A DNA stretch of 64,000 bases from Allobogoriella deserti (lineage in GTDB: Bacteria > Actinomycetota > Actinomycetes > Actinomycetales > Actinomycetaceae), in assembly GCF_042680605.1 (NCBI RefSeq), contig NZ_JBHUEE010000008.1, positions 186,001 to 250,000 on the forward strand. The letters run 5' to 3'. The position numbers and the translations under genes were made by a program. Of the stretch, positions 45,409 through 53,035 are shown in pieces. The notes beneath the pieces were generated by a model. That model had not been told where the DNA came from. It ran no database searches and was given only the letters and a program-made list of their open reading frames with translations. The stretch's first letter is position 1. Each line of letters opens with the position of its first letter.

Positions 45409-45466
45409 TGGCAACGTTGCCAGAAGCGAGAAGCAGTGGCTACGATCCGATGTGGCAACGATGCCA
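45409..45466 (+). promoter_or_regulatory. Promoter with two LacI-type operators before the ROK-GH38 operon
   Basis: TGGCAACGTTGCCA (45409-45422) is a perfect palindrome and TGGCAACGATGCCA (45453-45466) differs at one base. -35 TTGCCA (45417-45422) lies in the first operator, -10 TACGAT (45441-45446) is 18 bases further, and transcription should start near 45453 in the second. The operators are 44 bp apart centre to centre, about four helical turns, so looping or joint blockage is possible. Confidence 0.82.
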
Positions 45467-45531
45467 GGTTCTCGATCTCGGCCTGGCCCAACCCCAACGG
45501 CGCGGCTGCGGCCGGTCACGGAGGAAGCCTC

Positions 45532-46488
45532 ATGGGTGATAGCTCACTCCCGGTGCTCGCGCTCGACATCGGGGGGACGAAGCTGGCCGCGGCCGTGGTC
45601 ACCGCCGACGGCCGGCCGCACGGCCTGCGCGTCGTCCCCACCCGCCGCGAGCAGGGACCGGAAGCGGTGCTGACCCGGCTGTGGAGCCTGGGCCACGACG
45701 TGCTACGCAGCACCGGCATCCGGGTCGCCGGCACCGGCATCGCGTGCGGCGGACCGCTGGACCCGATCCTCGGCGTCGTCTCGTCCCCGCCGCACCTGCC
45801 GGGCTGGCGAGACGTTCCGCTGACCCGGCTCGCCGGTGAGCAGTTCGACGTCCCTGCCGCCCTCGAGAACGACGCGACCGCGGCCACGCTGGCCGAGCAC
45901 CGCTTCGGTGCCGGACGGGGAGCGGCCACCATGGTCTACCTCACCGTCTCGACGGGCGTCGGTGGTGGCGTCGTCGTCGACGGCCGACTGCACCGCGGAT
46001 CAGCGCTCAACGGCGGGGAGCTCGGCCATCTCGTGGTCCGACGTGGCGGGCGGCGCTGTCGCTGCGGTCGAGCCGGTTGCGTCGAGGCGTACGCCGCGGG
46101 TTCCTCGCTCGCGGACCGCGCCGCGCAGGAGGTCAGCGCCGGGGCCCGGAGCGTGCTGACCCGGTCGGCGACGGCCGAGGATGTCGCGGCCGCGGCGCGC
46201 GACGGCGATCCGCTGGCGGGACGACTCTGGCGCGACGCCGTCGACGCGCTAGGCAGTGCGGTGACCGACCTCGTCAACGCCCTGGAGCCGGAGCTGGTGG
46301 TGCTCGGCGGTGGCGTCGTCCGCTCCGGCGAGCAACTGCTGGGGCCGGTGCGCGAGACCGTCATGCAGGAGGCGATGCCCCCGGCCGCCGCAGCGGTGCG
46401 GGTCGAGCGCGCCCACCTCGGCGACGTCGTCAGCCTCGTCGGCGCGGGCGCCGTCGCCCACGACGTCCTGGCAGGTGCCCGTGTCTGA
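45532..46488 (+). CDS. ROK-family sugar kinase
   Basis: This 318-residue sugar kinase has the ATP loop LALDIGGTKLAAAVV (D12 to K17), the sugar-binding LENDATAATLAEH, STGVGGGVVV, and the zinc motif CRCGRAGCVEAY with GELGHL. It lacks the DNA-binding domain of ROK repressors. Substrates in the family include glucose, mannose, N-acetylmannosamine and fructose; with GH38 in the same operon, mannose is a reasonable guess. The ATG at 45532 has GGAGGAA at proper spacing. It overlaps the next gene by 8 bp. Confidence 0.88.
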   Translation: MGDSSLPVLALDIGGTKLAAAVVTADGRPHGLRVVPTRREQGPEAVLTRLWSLGHDVLRSTGIRVAGTGIACGGPLDPILGVVSSPPHLPGWRDVPLTRLAGEQFDVPAALENDATAATLAEHRFGAGRGAATMVYLTVSTGVGGGVVVDGRLHRGSALNGGELGHLVVRRGGRRCRCGRAGCVEAYAAGSSLADRAAQEVSAGARSVLTRSATAEDVAAAARDGDPLAGRLWRDAVDALGSAVTDLVNALEPELVVLGGGVVRSGEQLLGPVRETVMQEAMPPAAAAVRVERAHLGDVVSLVGAGAVAHDVLAGARV

Positions 46489-47080
46489 GCTGACCCGCAG
46501 GCCCGCCGCCGCATGGATGAGCGAGCACGTCGCCGCCCATGTCAGCCTCGCGCAGGAGCTGGAGGAGGTGCTGCCTTCGGCCGAGACGGTCGGTGACCTG
46601 TTGTGCCGGGCCTACGCCGCGACGGGGGTGCTCTACACCTTCGGCAACGGCGGCAGCGCCGCGGACGCCCAGCACCTGAGTGGAGAGATGATCGGCCGAT
46701 ACCGGCGGGAGCGGCGGCCGCTGCCGGCGGTGACCCTCACCGCGGACGCGACGGTCACCTCCTGCATCGCCAACGACTACGCCTATGCCGACGTCTTCGC
46801 CCGGCAGGTGGCCGCGCTCGCCCGCCCGGGGGACGTGGTGGTGGGCTTCACGACGTCGGGCCGGTCTGCCAACGTGGTCGAAGGTCTGCGCGCGGCACGG
46901 ACCGCCGGTGCGACCACGGTGCTGTTCGCCGGCCACGACGGCGGGCCGGCGCGGGCCCACGCGGACCACACCGTCCTCGTCCCGTCGCGGGAGACACCAC
47001 GGATCCAGGAGATGCACACGCTGCTGCTGCACGTCGTCAGCGAGATGGTCGACGCGTGGGCAGCGAGGGAGAACCCATGA
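46481..47080 (+). CDS. SIS-domain phosphosugar isomerase (GmhA-like)
   Basis: This 199-residue protein aligns with sedoheptulose-7-phosphate isomerase GmhA: FGNGGSAADAQHLSGEMIGR, ACC-type SCIANDYAYADVF, GFTTSGRSANVVEGL, DGGPARAHADHTVLVPS and RIQEMHTLLLHV. The window shows no heptose pathway (no HldE, GmhB or heptosyltransferase). Pairing with a ROK kinase therefore suggests isomerisation of another phosphosugar. The GTG at 46481 is taken as start, overlapping the ROK stop; the ATG at 46517 is an alternative that gives a 187-residue product. Translation is coupled to GH38 by a 4-bp overlap. Confidence 0.82.
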   Translation: MSELTRRPAAAWMSEHVAAHVSLAQELEEVLPSAETVGDLLCRAYAATGVLYTFGNGGSAADAQHLSGEMIGRYRRERRPLPAVTLTADATVTSCIANDYAYADVFARQVAALARPGDVVVGFTTSGRSANVVEGLRAARTAGATTVLFAGHDGGPARAHADHTVLVPSRETPRIQEMHTLLLHVVSEMVDAWAARENP

Positions 47081-49890
47081 CCGACTCACGTACGAGCCCA
47101 CGCCGAGCGCCGATCGCGAACGCGCCGTCCGGGGAGCAGCCGTCCGGGCTGCGCCGCGAGGAGCGGCCCCGGGCGACGCCGGACCGCACGCTGCACATGA
47201 TCGGCAACGCGCACCTCGACCCGGTGTGGCTGTGGCCGTGGCAGGAGGGCTACCAAGAGGCGCGCGCGACGTTCTGGTCCGCCATCCACCGGATGGAGGA
47301 GTATCCGGACTTCGTCTTCACCTGTGACCAGATGGTGCTGCTGTCCTGGGTGGAGGAGTCGGATCCGCTGCTGTTCGAGAAGATCCGCGAGCGGGTGGCC
47401 GAGGGGCGCTGGGTGATGACCGGCGGCTGGTGGGTCGAACCCGACTGCAACATGCCGTCCGGCGAGTCGTTCGTCCGACAGGGGCTGTACGGACAGCGGT
47501 ACCTGTGGGAGAAGTTCGGCGTCACCGCCGACGTCGGGATGAACGTCGACCCGTTCGGGCACAACGTGATGCTTCCGCAGATCCTGCGTGGGCAGGGGAT
47601 GGACAGCTACGTCTTCCTGCGGCCCGGTCCCCACGAGTCGGAGCTGGACGCCACCGCCTTCTGGTGGCATGCACCCGACGGGAGCCGGGTGCTCGCCTAC
47701 CGGATCCCGTACGAGTACTGCAGCCCGGCGGGACAGGTGGACGGCCAGACGGACAAGTCGCTCGGCCAGGCGGACCGGCGGCTGGGCGACCTCATGATCT
47801 TCTACGGCGTCGGCAATCACGGCGGCGGGCCGACGCGCGCCAATATCGAGTCCATCCGCCGCTACGACCGCATGGGGTCCTTCGGGAGGCTCAGCATGTC
47901 CTCGCCACGGCGTTACTTCGACGAGCTGGCCGCCCGGCTCGGCACCGACGGCATGGCGGACCTGCCGGTGTGGCGGGAGGACCTCCAGCACCACGCCGCC
48001 GGCTGCTACTCCGCCCACTCGGGCATCAAGGCCTGGCAACGGCGCGCGCAGGCCAAGGTGCTCTCGGCCGAACGATGGGCCGCCCTCGGCGCGCTGTGGC
48101 AGGGCCTCGACATCCCGCGGGCGGACCTGGAACGCGCGTGGAAGCAGATCCTGTTCAACCAGTTCCACGACGTGCTTCCGGGTTCGGCGATCGAGTCCGC
48201 CTACGACGACGCCCGCGACGAGCTGGGCGAGGCCGTCGCCATCTCCCAGCGCATCATCACCCGGGTGCAGAACGTCCTGGCCGGCCAGCTCGAGATCCCG
48301 CTCGAGGAGGGCACGCAGCCGGTCGTCGTTTTCAACCCGCACCCGTGGCCGGTGACCACCGTGGTCGAGCTGCAGTACGGCGCTCAGCAGGGCGGCGTGC
48401 ACGTGGTCGACGGAGACGGGCGCCAGACACCGTCCCAGCGCGTCCAGTCCGTCGCCACCACCAACGACAAGGGACGCGCCGCCCAGCTCTTCTCCGTCCA
48501 CGTCCCGCCGCTCGGCTACCGCTTGTACCGGCTCCGAGGCGGCGCCGCACCGGAGGGCCTGGGGTGGAGCGACGAGCCGCCGGGGGAACTGCACGCCACA
48601 CCGGACGTGCTGGAGAACGCGTGGCTGCGCGTCGAGATCGACCCCGGCACCGGGTGGTTGAGCTCGCTGGTGGACAAACGCACGGGCCAGGACCTCGTGG
48701 CCGGCGCGAGCGGCGAGCACCTCCAGGTCTGCGAGGATCCGACCGACACGTGGGGGCACCGGGTCGTCTCGTACGCCTGGCCCGGGGAGGCGATGCGCAC
48801 CACTCGCGTGGTGCTGCGCGAAGCGGGCCCGGTCCGGGCTCGGCTGCGGGTCGAACGCGAGTGGGGCCGGTCCACGCTCGTGGAGGAGCTCATCCTCACC
48901 CACGACACCGACCACCTCGAGGTGCGCGCCACGCTCGACTGGCGCGAGCGTGCCCACCTGCTCAAACTCCGCGTCCCGACGGCACTGCGGGACCCGGACG
49001 CGACCTACGAGGTGCCGTTCGGCTCCATCGAGCGCCCGGTGGACGGTGCGGAGGAGCCGGCACAGTCGTGGGTGGACCTCACCGGAACCCTCCCGGGCGA
49101 CGGCGACCGCGACGGCGAGAGCGCACCGGTCCGTGCCGGTCTTGCGCTGGTGACCGACGTCAAGCACGGCTACGACGTCTCGCCCGCCGGTCCCGACGCC
49201 AGTGCGAGCATCGGGCTGACCGCCGTCCGCAGCCCGGTCTATTCCTGGCACGACCCCCGCCTGCTCGACCCGGACGGGATCTACACCTACCAGGACCAGG
49301 GTGTGCAGCATTTCCGTTACCTGCTCGTCCCGCACGGTCCTGACTGGCGCTCGGCCGACCTGACGCGACGGGCGGCACTGTTGGGCTCTCCGGTGCGCGC
49401 CATGCTCGAGAGCTTCCACGCCGGTCCGTTGCCGGATGCTCTGACCACCGTCTCCGACGGACACGGCCAGGTGATGATCACCGCCGTCAAGCCGAGTGAG
49501 GACGACGTCGACGGGCCCGACGCCACCACGCGCGCCGACCTCGTCGTCCGTGCGGTCGAGACCACCGGGCGCCCGGGCCGCGCCCGACTGGAGCTTCCCG
49601 TAGTCGGCCGGGCGATCGAGGCGGAGTTCGGGCCCAGCCAGATCCGCACGTTCCGTGTGCCGCGCGACCCCGCGCTCCCGGTGGTCGAGGTCGACCTGGT
49701 CGAATGGCCCCTCGCCGAGCCGGCGACCGACGTCACGGTCCATGAGCTCCCCGGCGGACCGTACGCGCGCGGCTGCGTGCTGCCCCCGGTCAAGGGGCGC
49801 GCTCAGGCGACCGACCGCGACGCCTCGGACACCCGCGACCAGGCGCAGAGCGGCTCGCCAGGCCAGCACGGGCGCGGCGTCGATGACTGA
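47077..49890 (+). CDS. Family 38 alpha-mannosidase
   Basis: This is a 937-residue class II alpha-mannosidase. The zinc site is in MIGNAHLDPVWLWPWQEG (about 40-57) and in QFHDVLPGS (about 364-372). The nucleophile is D158 in MNVDPFGHN. A three-helix bundle (KAWQRRAQAKVLSAERWAAL) and large C-terminal beta-sandwich domains follow. About 38 polar residues precede the conserved start and there is no signal peptide, so it acts on imported manno-oligosaccharides or alpha-mannosylated glycans. The ATG has GAGGGA six bases upstream. It overlaps the last gene of the operon by 8 bp. Confidence 0.95.
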   Translation: MTDSRTSPRRAPIANAPSGEQPSGLRREERPRATPDRTLHMIGNAHLDPVWLWPWQEGYQEARATFWSAIHRMEEYPDFVFTCDQMVLLSWVEESDPLLFEKIRERVAEGRWVMTGGWWVEPDCNMPSGESFVRQGLYGQRYLWEKFGVTADVGMNVDPFGHNVMLPQILRGQGMDSYVFLRPGPHESELDATAFWWHAPDGSRVLAYRIPYEYCSPAGQVDGQTDKSLGQADRRLGDLMIFYGVGNHGGGPTRANIESIRRYDRMGSFGRLSMSSPRRYFDELAARLGTDGMADLPVWREDLQHHAAGCYSAHSGIKAWQRRAQAKVLSAERWAALGALWQGLDIPRADLERAWKQILFNQFHDVLPGSAIESAYDDARDELGEAVAISQRIITRVQNVLAGQLEIPLEEGTQPVVVFNPHPWPVTTVVELQYGAQQGGVHVVDGDGRQTPSQRVQSVATTNDKGRAAQLFSVHVPPLGYRLYRLRGGAAPEGLGWSDEPPGELHATPDVLENAWLRVEIDPGTGWLSSLVDKRTGQDLVAGASGEHLQVCEDPTDTWGHRVVSYAWPGEAMRTTRVVLREAGPVRARLRVEREWGRSTLVEELILTHDTDHLEVRATLDWRERAHLLKLRVPTALRDPDATYEVPFGSIERPVDGAEEPAQSWVDLTGTLPGDGDRDGESAPVRAGLALVTDVKHGYDVSPAGPDASASIGLTAVRSPVYSWHDPRLLDPDGIYTYQDQGVQHFRYLLVPHGPDWRSADLTRRAALLGSPVRAMLESFHAGPLPDALTTVSDGHGQVMITAVKPSEDDVDGPDATTRADLVVRAVETTGRPGRARLELPVVGRAIEAEFGPSQIRTFRVPRDPALPVVEVDLVEWPLAEPATDVTVHELPGGPYARGCVLPPVKGRAQATDRDASDTRDQAQSGSPGQHGRGVDD

Positions 49891-51814
49891 TCTGCCAGGC
49901 CCGACCCTGCACGTCGAGTTCGTCCGCCCCGACGGGCTCACCACACCGCTGACCGAGACGCTGGAGACAGACGTCCGGCAGGAGCGAGACCCGTCCGACG
50001 AGACCGCCACCCAGGTGACGGTCCGGGTCAGGAACGCCGGTGACCGGCCGGTGACCGGGGGCATCCGGGTACGTCTGGCGATGTCCGGCGTCGCCGAGCC
50101 GTGGTGGCTGATCCCCGGTCTCTTCTACGGCGAGAACCGGCCCGTCGACTGCGACGTCGCCTACCCGCGCTTCGCAGCCACGGAGCCGGCCGATCCGCAG
50201 ACCATGGTCAGCAACGCGTGGTCCTTCCGGGCCGACCGTGCCGCCACGCCGGCCGTGTTCGGATGGGGCGGGCACGCCGGCATGGCCCTCGTCACCGAGG
50301 AGACCTCCGAGCTCGGGATGAGTGGGCTCGGCTTCACCCACCACGACGAGGACGGCGACCCCACCGCCGAGGTCCACGTGACCTTCCCGTACCGCGAGGA
50401 ACCGGTTGTCTACGACGGCAGCGCCACCCCGGCGCCGGCCGAGGCGTCCACCTGGACGTGGCACCCCGGGCAGTCGACAACGGTCTGCCTGCAGGCCCAT
50501 ACGCTCACCGCCGACCGGCACGGCTACGCACCCATCCTGCGCAGGGCCCACGCCCGGGGCAGGCGCGCCGGGTCGATCCGTCCCTGGGTCGGCGTGCCCG
50601 AGGCGGCCGACCTCGCCGCGTACGGGCTGCACCGCTGGCACTACGACCCGGATCCGGGCGTCCTACTGGAGACGGTGGCCTTCGACCGTGGCGTCCACGA
50701 CGACCGGGCCCGGACCCTGGACCGGCAGGCCATGCACGTCGGCTGGGTCAGCGGCATTCCGTGGGCGTACGCCCTGCTCGCCCATGCCCGCCGCCTCACC
50801 GACGCCGAGCCGGCCACGGCCGCGCGGTATCGCGAGGCCGGTACGAGGGTCGTCGACCTGGTGTGCGACAACCTGGCCCCCTGCGGGACGTTCTGGGGGC
50901 GCTGGGACCGCGAGCGCGGGTGGACGCAGAGTTGGACACCTCTCGCCGGTGCGCTGCACGCCCGCACCCTCGGCGAGGCGACGTTGTTCCTGCTGCGCGC
51001 CCTCGCGCTCGGCGACGGCGCCGGGGCGGCGCACCCCGCCTGGGTCCGTGCCGCACGAGGCAACCTCGACCACATCGCGAGCCGCCAGCGCACGGACGGC
51101 AACCTCGGGGCGGCGCATCATGCGGTGACGGGTGAGGTGCTGTCCTGGACCGGGGCGGCGGGGCTTACGTCGGTCGCCGCACTGTGCGAGGCGGCCGACC
51201 TCGACGACGGCCGCTACCTGGCGGCCGCCCGCCGCGCCGGGGAGTACTACGCGCGGTTCGTCGAGGCGGAGTTCGTCCACGGTGCGCCGGAGGACGTCGA
51301 CCTCGCGCCGTCGTCGGAGGACGGGTACGCGGCGGTCATGGCGTATGTGGCGCTGCACCGCAGGACCGGCGAGGAGCGTTGGCTGGATCTGGCCCGGCGC
51401 GCCGCAGACTGGATGCTCACCTTCCGTTACACCTACGACGTCACCTTCGACGCCCGCACCACCCTGGGACGGCACCGCTTCACCACCCGCGGCGCGGATC
51501 AGGCCTCGCCGCCCAACCAGCACCTGCATGCCTACGGCCTGGTGTGCACGGGGGAGATGTTCGAGCTCGCCGCGGCCACCGGTGAGGAGTACTACGCCGA
51601 GCGCGCGCTGGAGCACCTGGCCTGCTTCCGGCAGATGCTGCCTCGGGTCGACGGTGAGCTCAACGGCTACCGCGGGATGGTGACGGAGCGGTACTACCAG
51701 ACCCGCTGCTTCCAGCCGAAAGGCATGCTCCTCACCCTCTCGCACGCCTGGAGCGCCGGCGTCCTGCTCCTCGGGTGCGAGCAGGCGATCGCAGCCGGCC
51801 GGGTCCCGCTCTGA
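49883..51814 (+). CDS. Uncharacterised (alpha/alpha)-barrel glycosidase-like protein
   Basis: This 643-residue protein matches no family I can name with confidence. Residues about 1-210 look like a beta-sandwich (LHVEFVRPDG, VTVRVRNAGDRPVTGGIRV, WLIPGLFYGENRPVDCD). The rest is helical with repeated W/Y-rich hairpins (MHVGWVSGIPWAYALLAHARR, SEDGYAAVMAYVALHRRTGE, WLDLARRAADWMLTFRYTY, PNQHLHAYGLVCTGEMFELA), the pattern of six-hairpin glycosidases and glycan lyases. Possible catalytic residues are the acids in DVDLAPSSEDG and YGENRPVDCD, unproven. It is coupled to GH38, so it probably attacks another linkage of the same glycan. Confidence 0.75.
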   Translation: MTDLPGPTLHVEFVRPDGLTTPLTETLETDVRQERDPSDETATQVTVRVRNAGDRPVTGGIRVRLAMSGVAEPWWLIPGLFYGENRPVDCDVAYPRFAATEPADPQTMVSNAWSFRADRAATPAVFGWGGHAGMALVTEETSELGMSGLGFTHHDEDGDPTAEVHVTFPYREEPVVYDGSATPAPAEASTWTWHPGQSTTVCLQAHTLTADRHGYAPILRRAHARGRRAGSIRPWVGVPEAADLAAYGLHRWHYDPDPGVLLETVAFDRGVHDDRARTLDRQAMHVGWVSGIPWAYALLAHARRLTDAEPATAARYREAGTRVVDLVCDNLAPCGTFWGRWDRERGWTQSWTPLAGALHARTLGEATLFLLRALALGDGAGAAHPAWVRAARGNLDHIASRQRTDGNLGAAHHAVTGEVLSWTGAAGLTSVAALCEAADLDDGRYLAAARRAGEYYARFVEAEFVHGAPEDVDLAPSSEDGYAAVMAYVALHRRTGEERWLDLARRAADWMLTFRYTYDVTFDARTTLGRHRFTTRGADQASPPNQHLHAYGLVCTGEMFELAAATGEEYYAERALEHLACFRQMLPRVDGELNGYRGMVTERYYQTRCFQPKGMLLTLSHAWSAGVLLLGCEQAIAAGRVPL

Positions 51815-51906
51815 CCCCGCGTCGGCCCCGTCGGCCGCTCTCGAGTCGCCGCATCGGCCGAACCGCCTTACCGTCGCTGTGTCGCCGAGTGGTTCGGGAG
51901 GTGTCG

Positions 51907-52167
51907 GTGCGCTTCACGGTACGGATGGTCGATGAGGGCGGGGTCCCGCAGGTCCACATCGCCGGACCGCTCGACCTGCACACCGCGACCGAGTTCACCC
52001 AGCTCGTGCACCACCTCGGCGAGGCCGTCGGCCACCGCGCCTGCTATGACCTCAGCGGTGTGGAGGTCAAGGACCAGGCCGGCCGGATGGCTGTCCGGAC
52101 CTTCGAACGCGACGCCGCCGAGTACGGCGGCAGGGTGTGTCCACCGGCAGCGCCGCAGTCGACGTGA
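51907..52167 (+). CDS. Short STAS-domain-like protein, possibly degenerate
   Basis: This 86-residue frame resembles anti-sigma factor antagonist (STAS) domains: QVHIAGPLDLHTATEFTQLV and RACYDLSGVEVKDQAG. The serine or threonine normally phosphorylated in the D-S-x-G loop is glutamine here, and the last strand and helix are missing, the frame ending in CPPAAPQST. The GTG at 51907 has GGGAGG about six bases upstream; GTG at 51901 is an alternative. It may be a truncated remnant or a non-phosphorylated adaptor. The 92 bases before it hold no recognisable feature. Confidence 0.5.
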   Translation: MRFTVRMVDEGGVPQVHIAGPLDLHTATEFTQLVHHLGEAVGHRACYDLSGVEVKDQAGRMAVRTFERDAAEYGGRVCPPAAPQST

Positions 52168-52196
52168 GCTCGGCGCTCGGCGTCGGCACAACCGCG

Positions 52197-52202
52197 TAAA
52201 GT
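52197..52202 (+). promoter_or_regulatory. Putative -10 of the SDR gene (TAAAGT)
   Basis: TAAAGT matches TANNNT in an otherwise GC-rich gap and lies 38 bases before the SDR ATG. A -35 is not clear. Confidence 0.35.
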
Positions 52203-52240
52203 ACCGCCGGTCATCATCCGCCGACGGGAAAGGACCAACG

Positions 52241-52999
52241 ATGGGCGCGGACACCCTGGATCTGACGGGCAAGGTCGCCGTCGTCACCGGCGGGGCGCAG
52301 GGAATCGGGCAGGCCATCGCCCAGGCGCTCCGGGACGGCGGGGCGGACATCGTCATCGCGGACCGCAACGCGCAGGCCGCGGCAGCCACAGCTGCCGACC
52401 TCGGCGGGAGCTCTCTGGCGCTCGACGTCACCGACTCGGCCTCCGTGGACGAGGCGGTCGAGCGTGTGGTCACCGAACGCGGCCGCCTCGACGTCTGGGT
52501 CAACAACGCCGGTATCGCCGCGAACGCTCCCGCCGAGGAGATGACCGACGACGACTGGCGCACCGTCCTGTCCGTCAACCTCGACGGCACGTTCTACTGC
52601 GCGCGCGCTGCCGGGCGGCACATGCTCGCCTCCGGCGGGGGAGCGATCGTCAACATCGCCTCGATGTCCGGGATGGTCTCCAACCATCCGCAGCCCCAAG
52701 TGGCGTACAACGCGTCCAAGGCGGGCGTCATCATGCTGACCAAGTCGATGGCGGGGGAGTGGGCGCGCCGTGGTGTCCGCGTCAACAGCGTCTCGCCGGG
52801 GTACACCGCGACGGCGATCCTCGACCAGGTCCGGCAGCGCCAGCCGGAGTGGACGGAGACCTGGTTCCGGGAGACGCCGATGGGCCGTCCGGCCGAGCCC
52901 GCCGAGGTGGCCTCGGTGGTACGGTTCCTCGCCTCGGACGCGGCGAGCTACATGACCGGGAGCAACGTCGTCGTCGACGGCGGCTACACCAGTTGGTGA
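52241..52999 (+). CDS. Short-chain dehydrogenase/reductase
   Basis: This is a 252-residue classical SDR. The cofactor motif is VVTGGAQGIGQA, with an acidic residue in VIADRN that favours NAD(H). NNAG is followed by the serine in NIASMSG and the Y156-x-x-x-K160 pair in AYNASKAGV. Downstream DGGYTSW is a typical C-terminus. Sequence resembles polyol/sugar dehydrogenases, but the substrate cannot be assigned. The ATG at 52241 has GGAAAGGA upstream. It stands between the island and a sodium symporter gene and has no island operator, so it is probably outside that regulon. Confidence 0.88.
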   Translation: MGADTLDLTGKVAVVTGGAQGIGQAIAQALRDGGADIVIADRNAQAAAATAADLGGSSLALDVTDSASVDEAVERVVTERGRLDVWVNNAGIAANAPAEEMTDDDWRTVLSVNLDGTFYCARAAGRHMLASGGGAIVNIASMSGMVSNHPQPQVAYNASKAGVIMLTKSMAGEWARRGVRVNSVSPGYTATAILDQVRQRQPEWTETWFRETPMGRPAEPAEVASVVRFLASDAASYMTGSNVVVDGGYTSW

Positions 53000-53035
53000 C
53001 CGCGTCGCCGCAGGGGAGGAGAGGACGGTCCGCCC

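Noticed and set aside
48034..48041. TGGCAACG operator half-site inside GH38
   Set aside because: The right half does not match the palindrome and the position is within coding sequence; a similar chance half-site occurs in priA at 19741-19748.
47086..50064. 992-codon open frame on the minus strand opposite GH38
   Set aside because: It lies antisense to an intact alpha-mannosidase with clear catalytic motifs, and its product has no family features; long antisense frames are common at this GC content.
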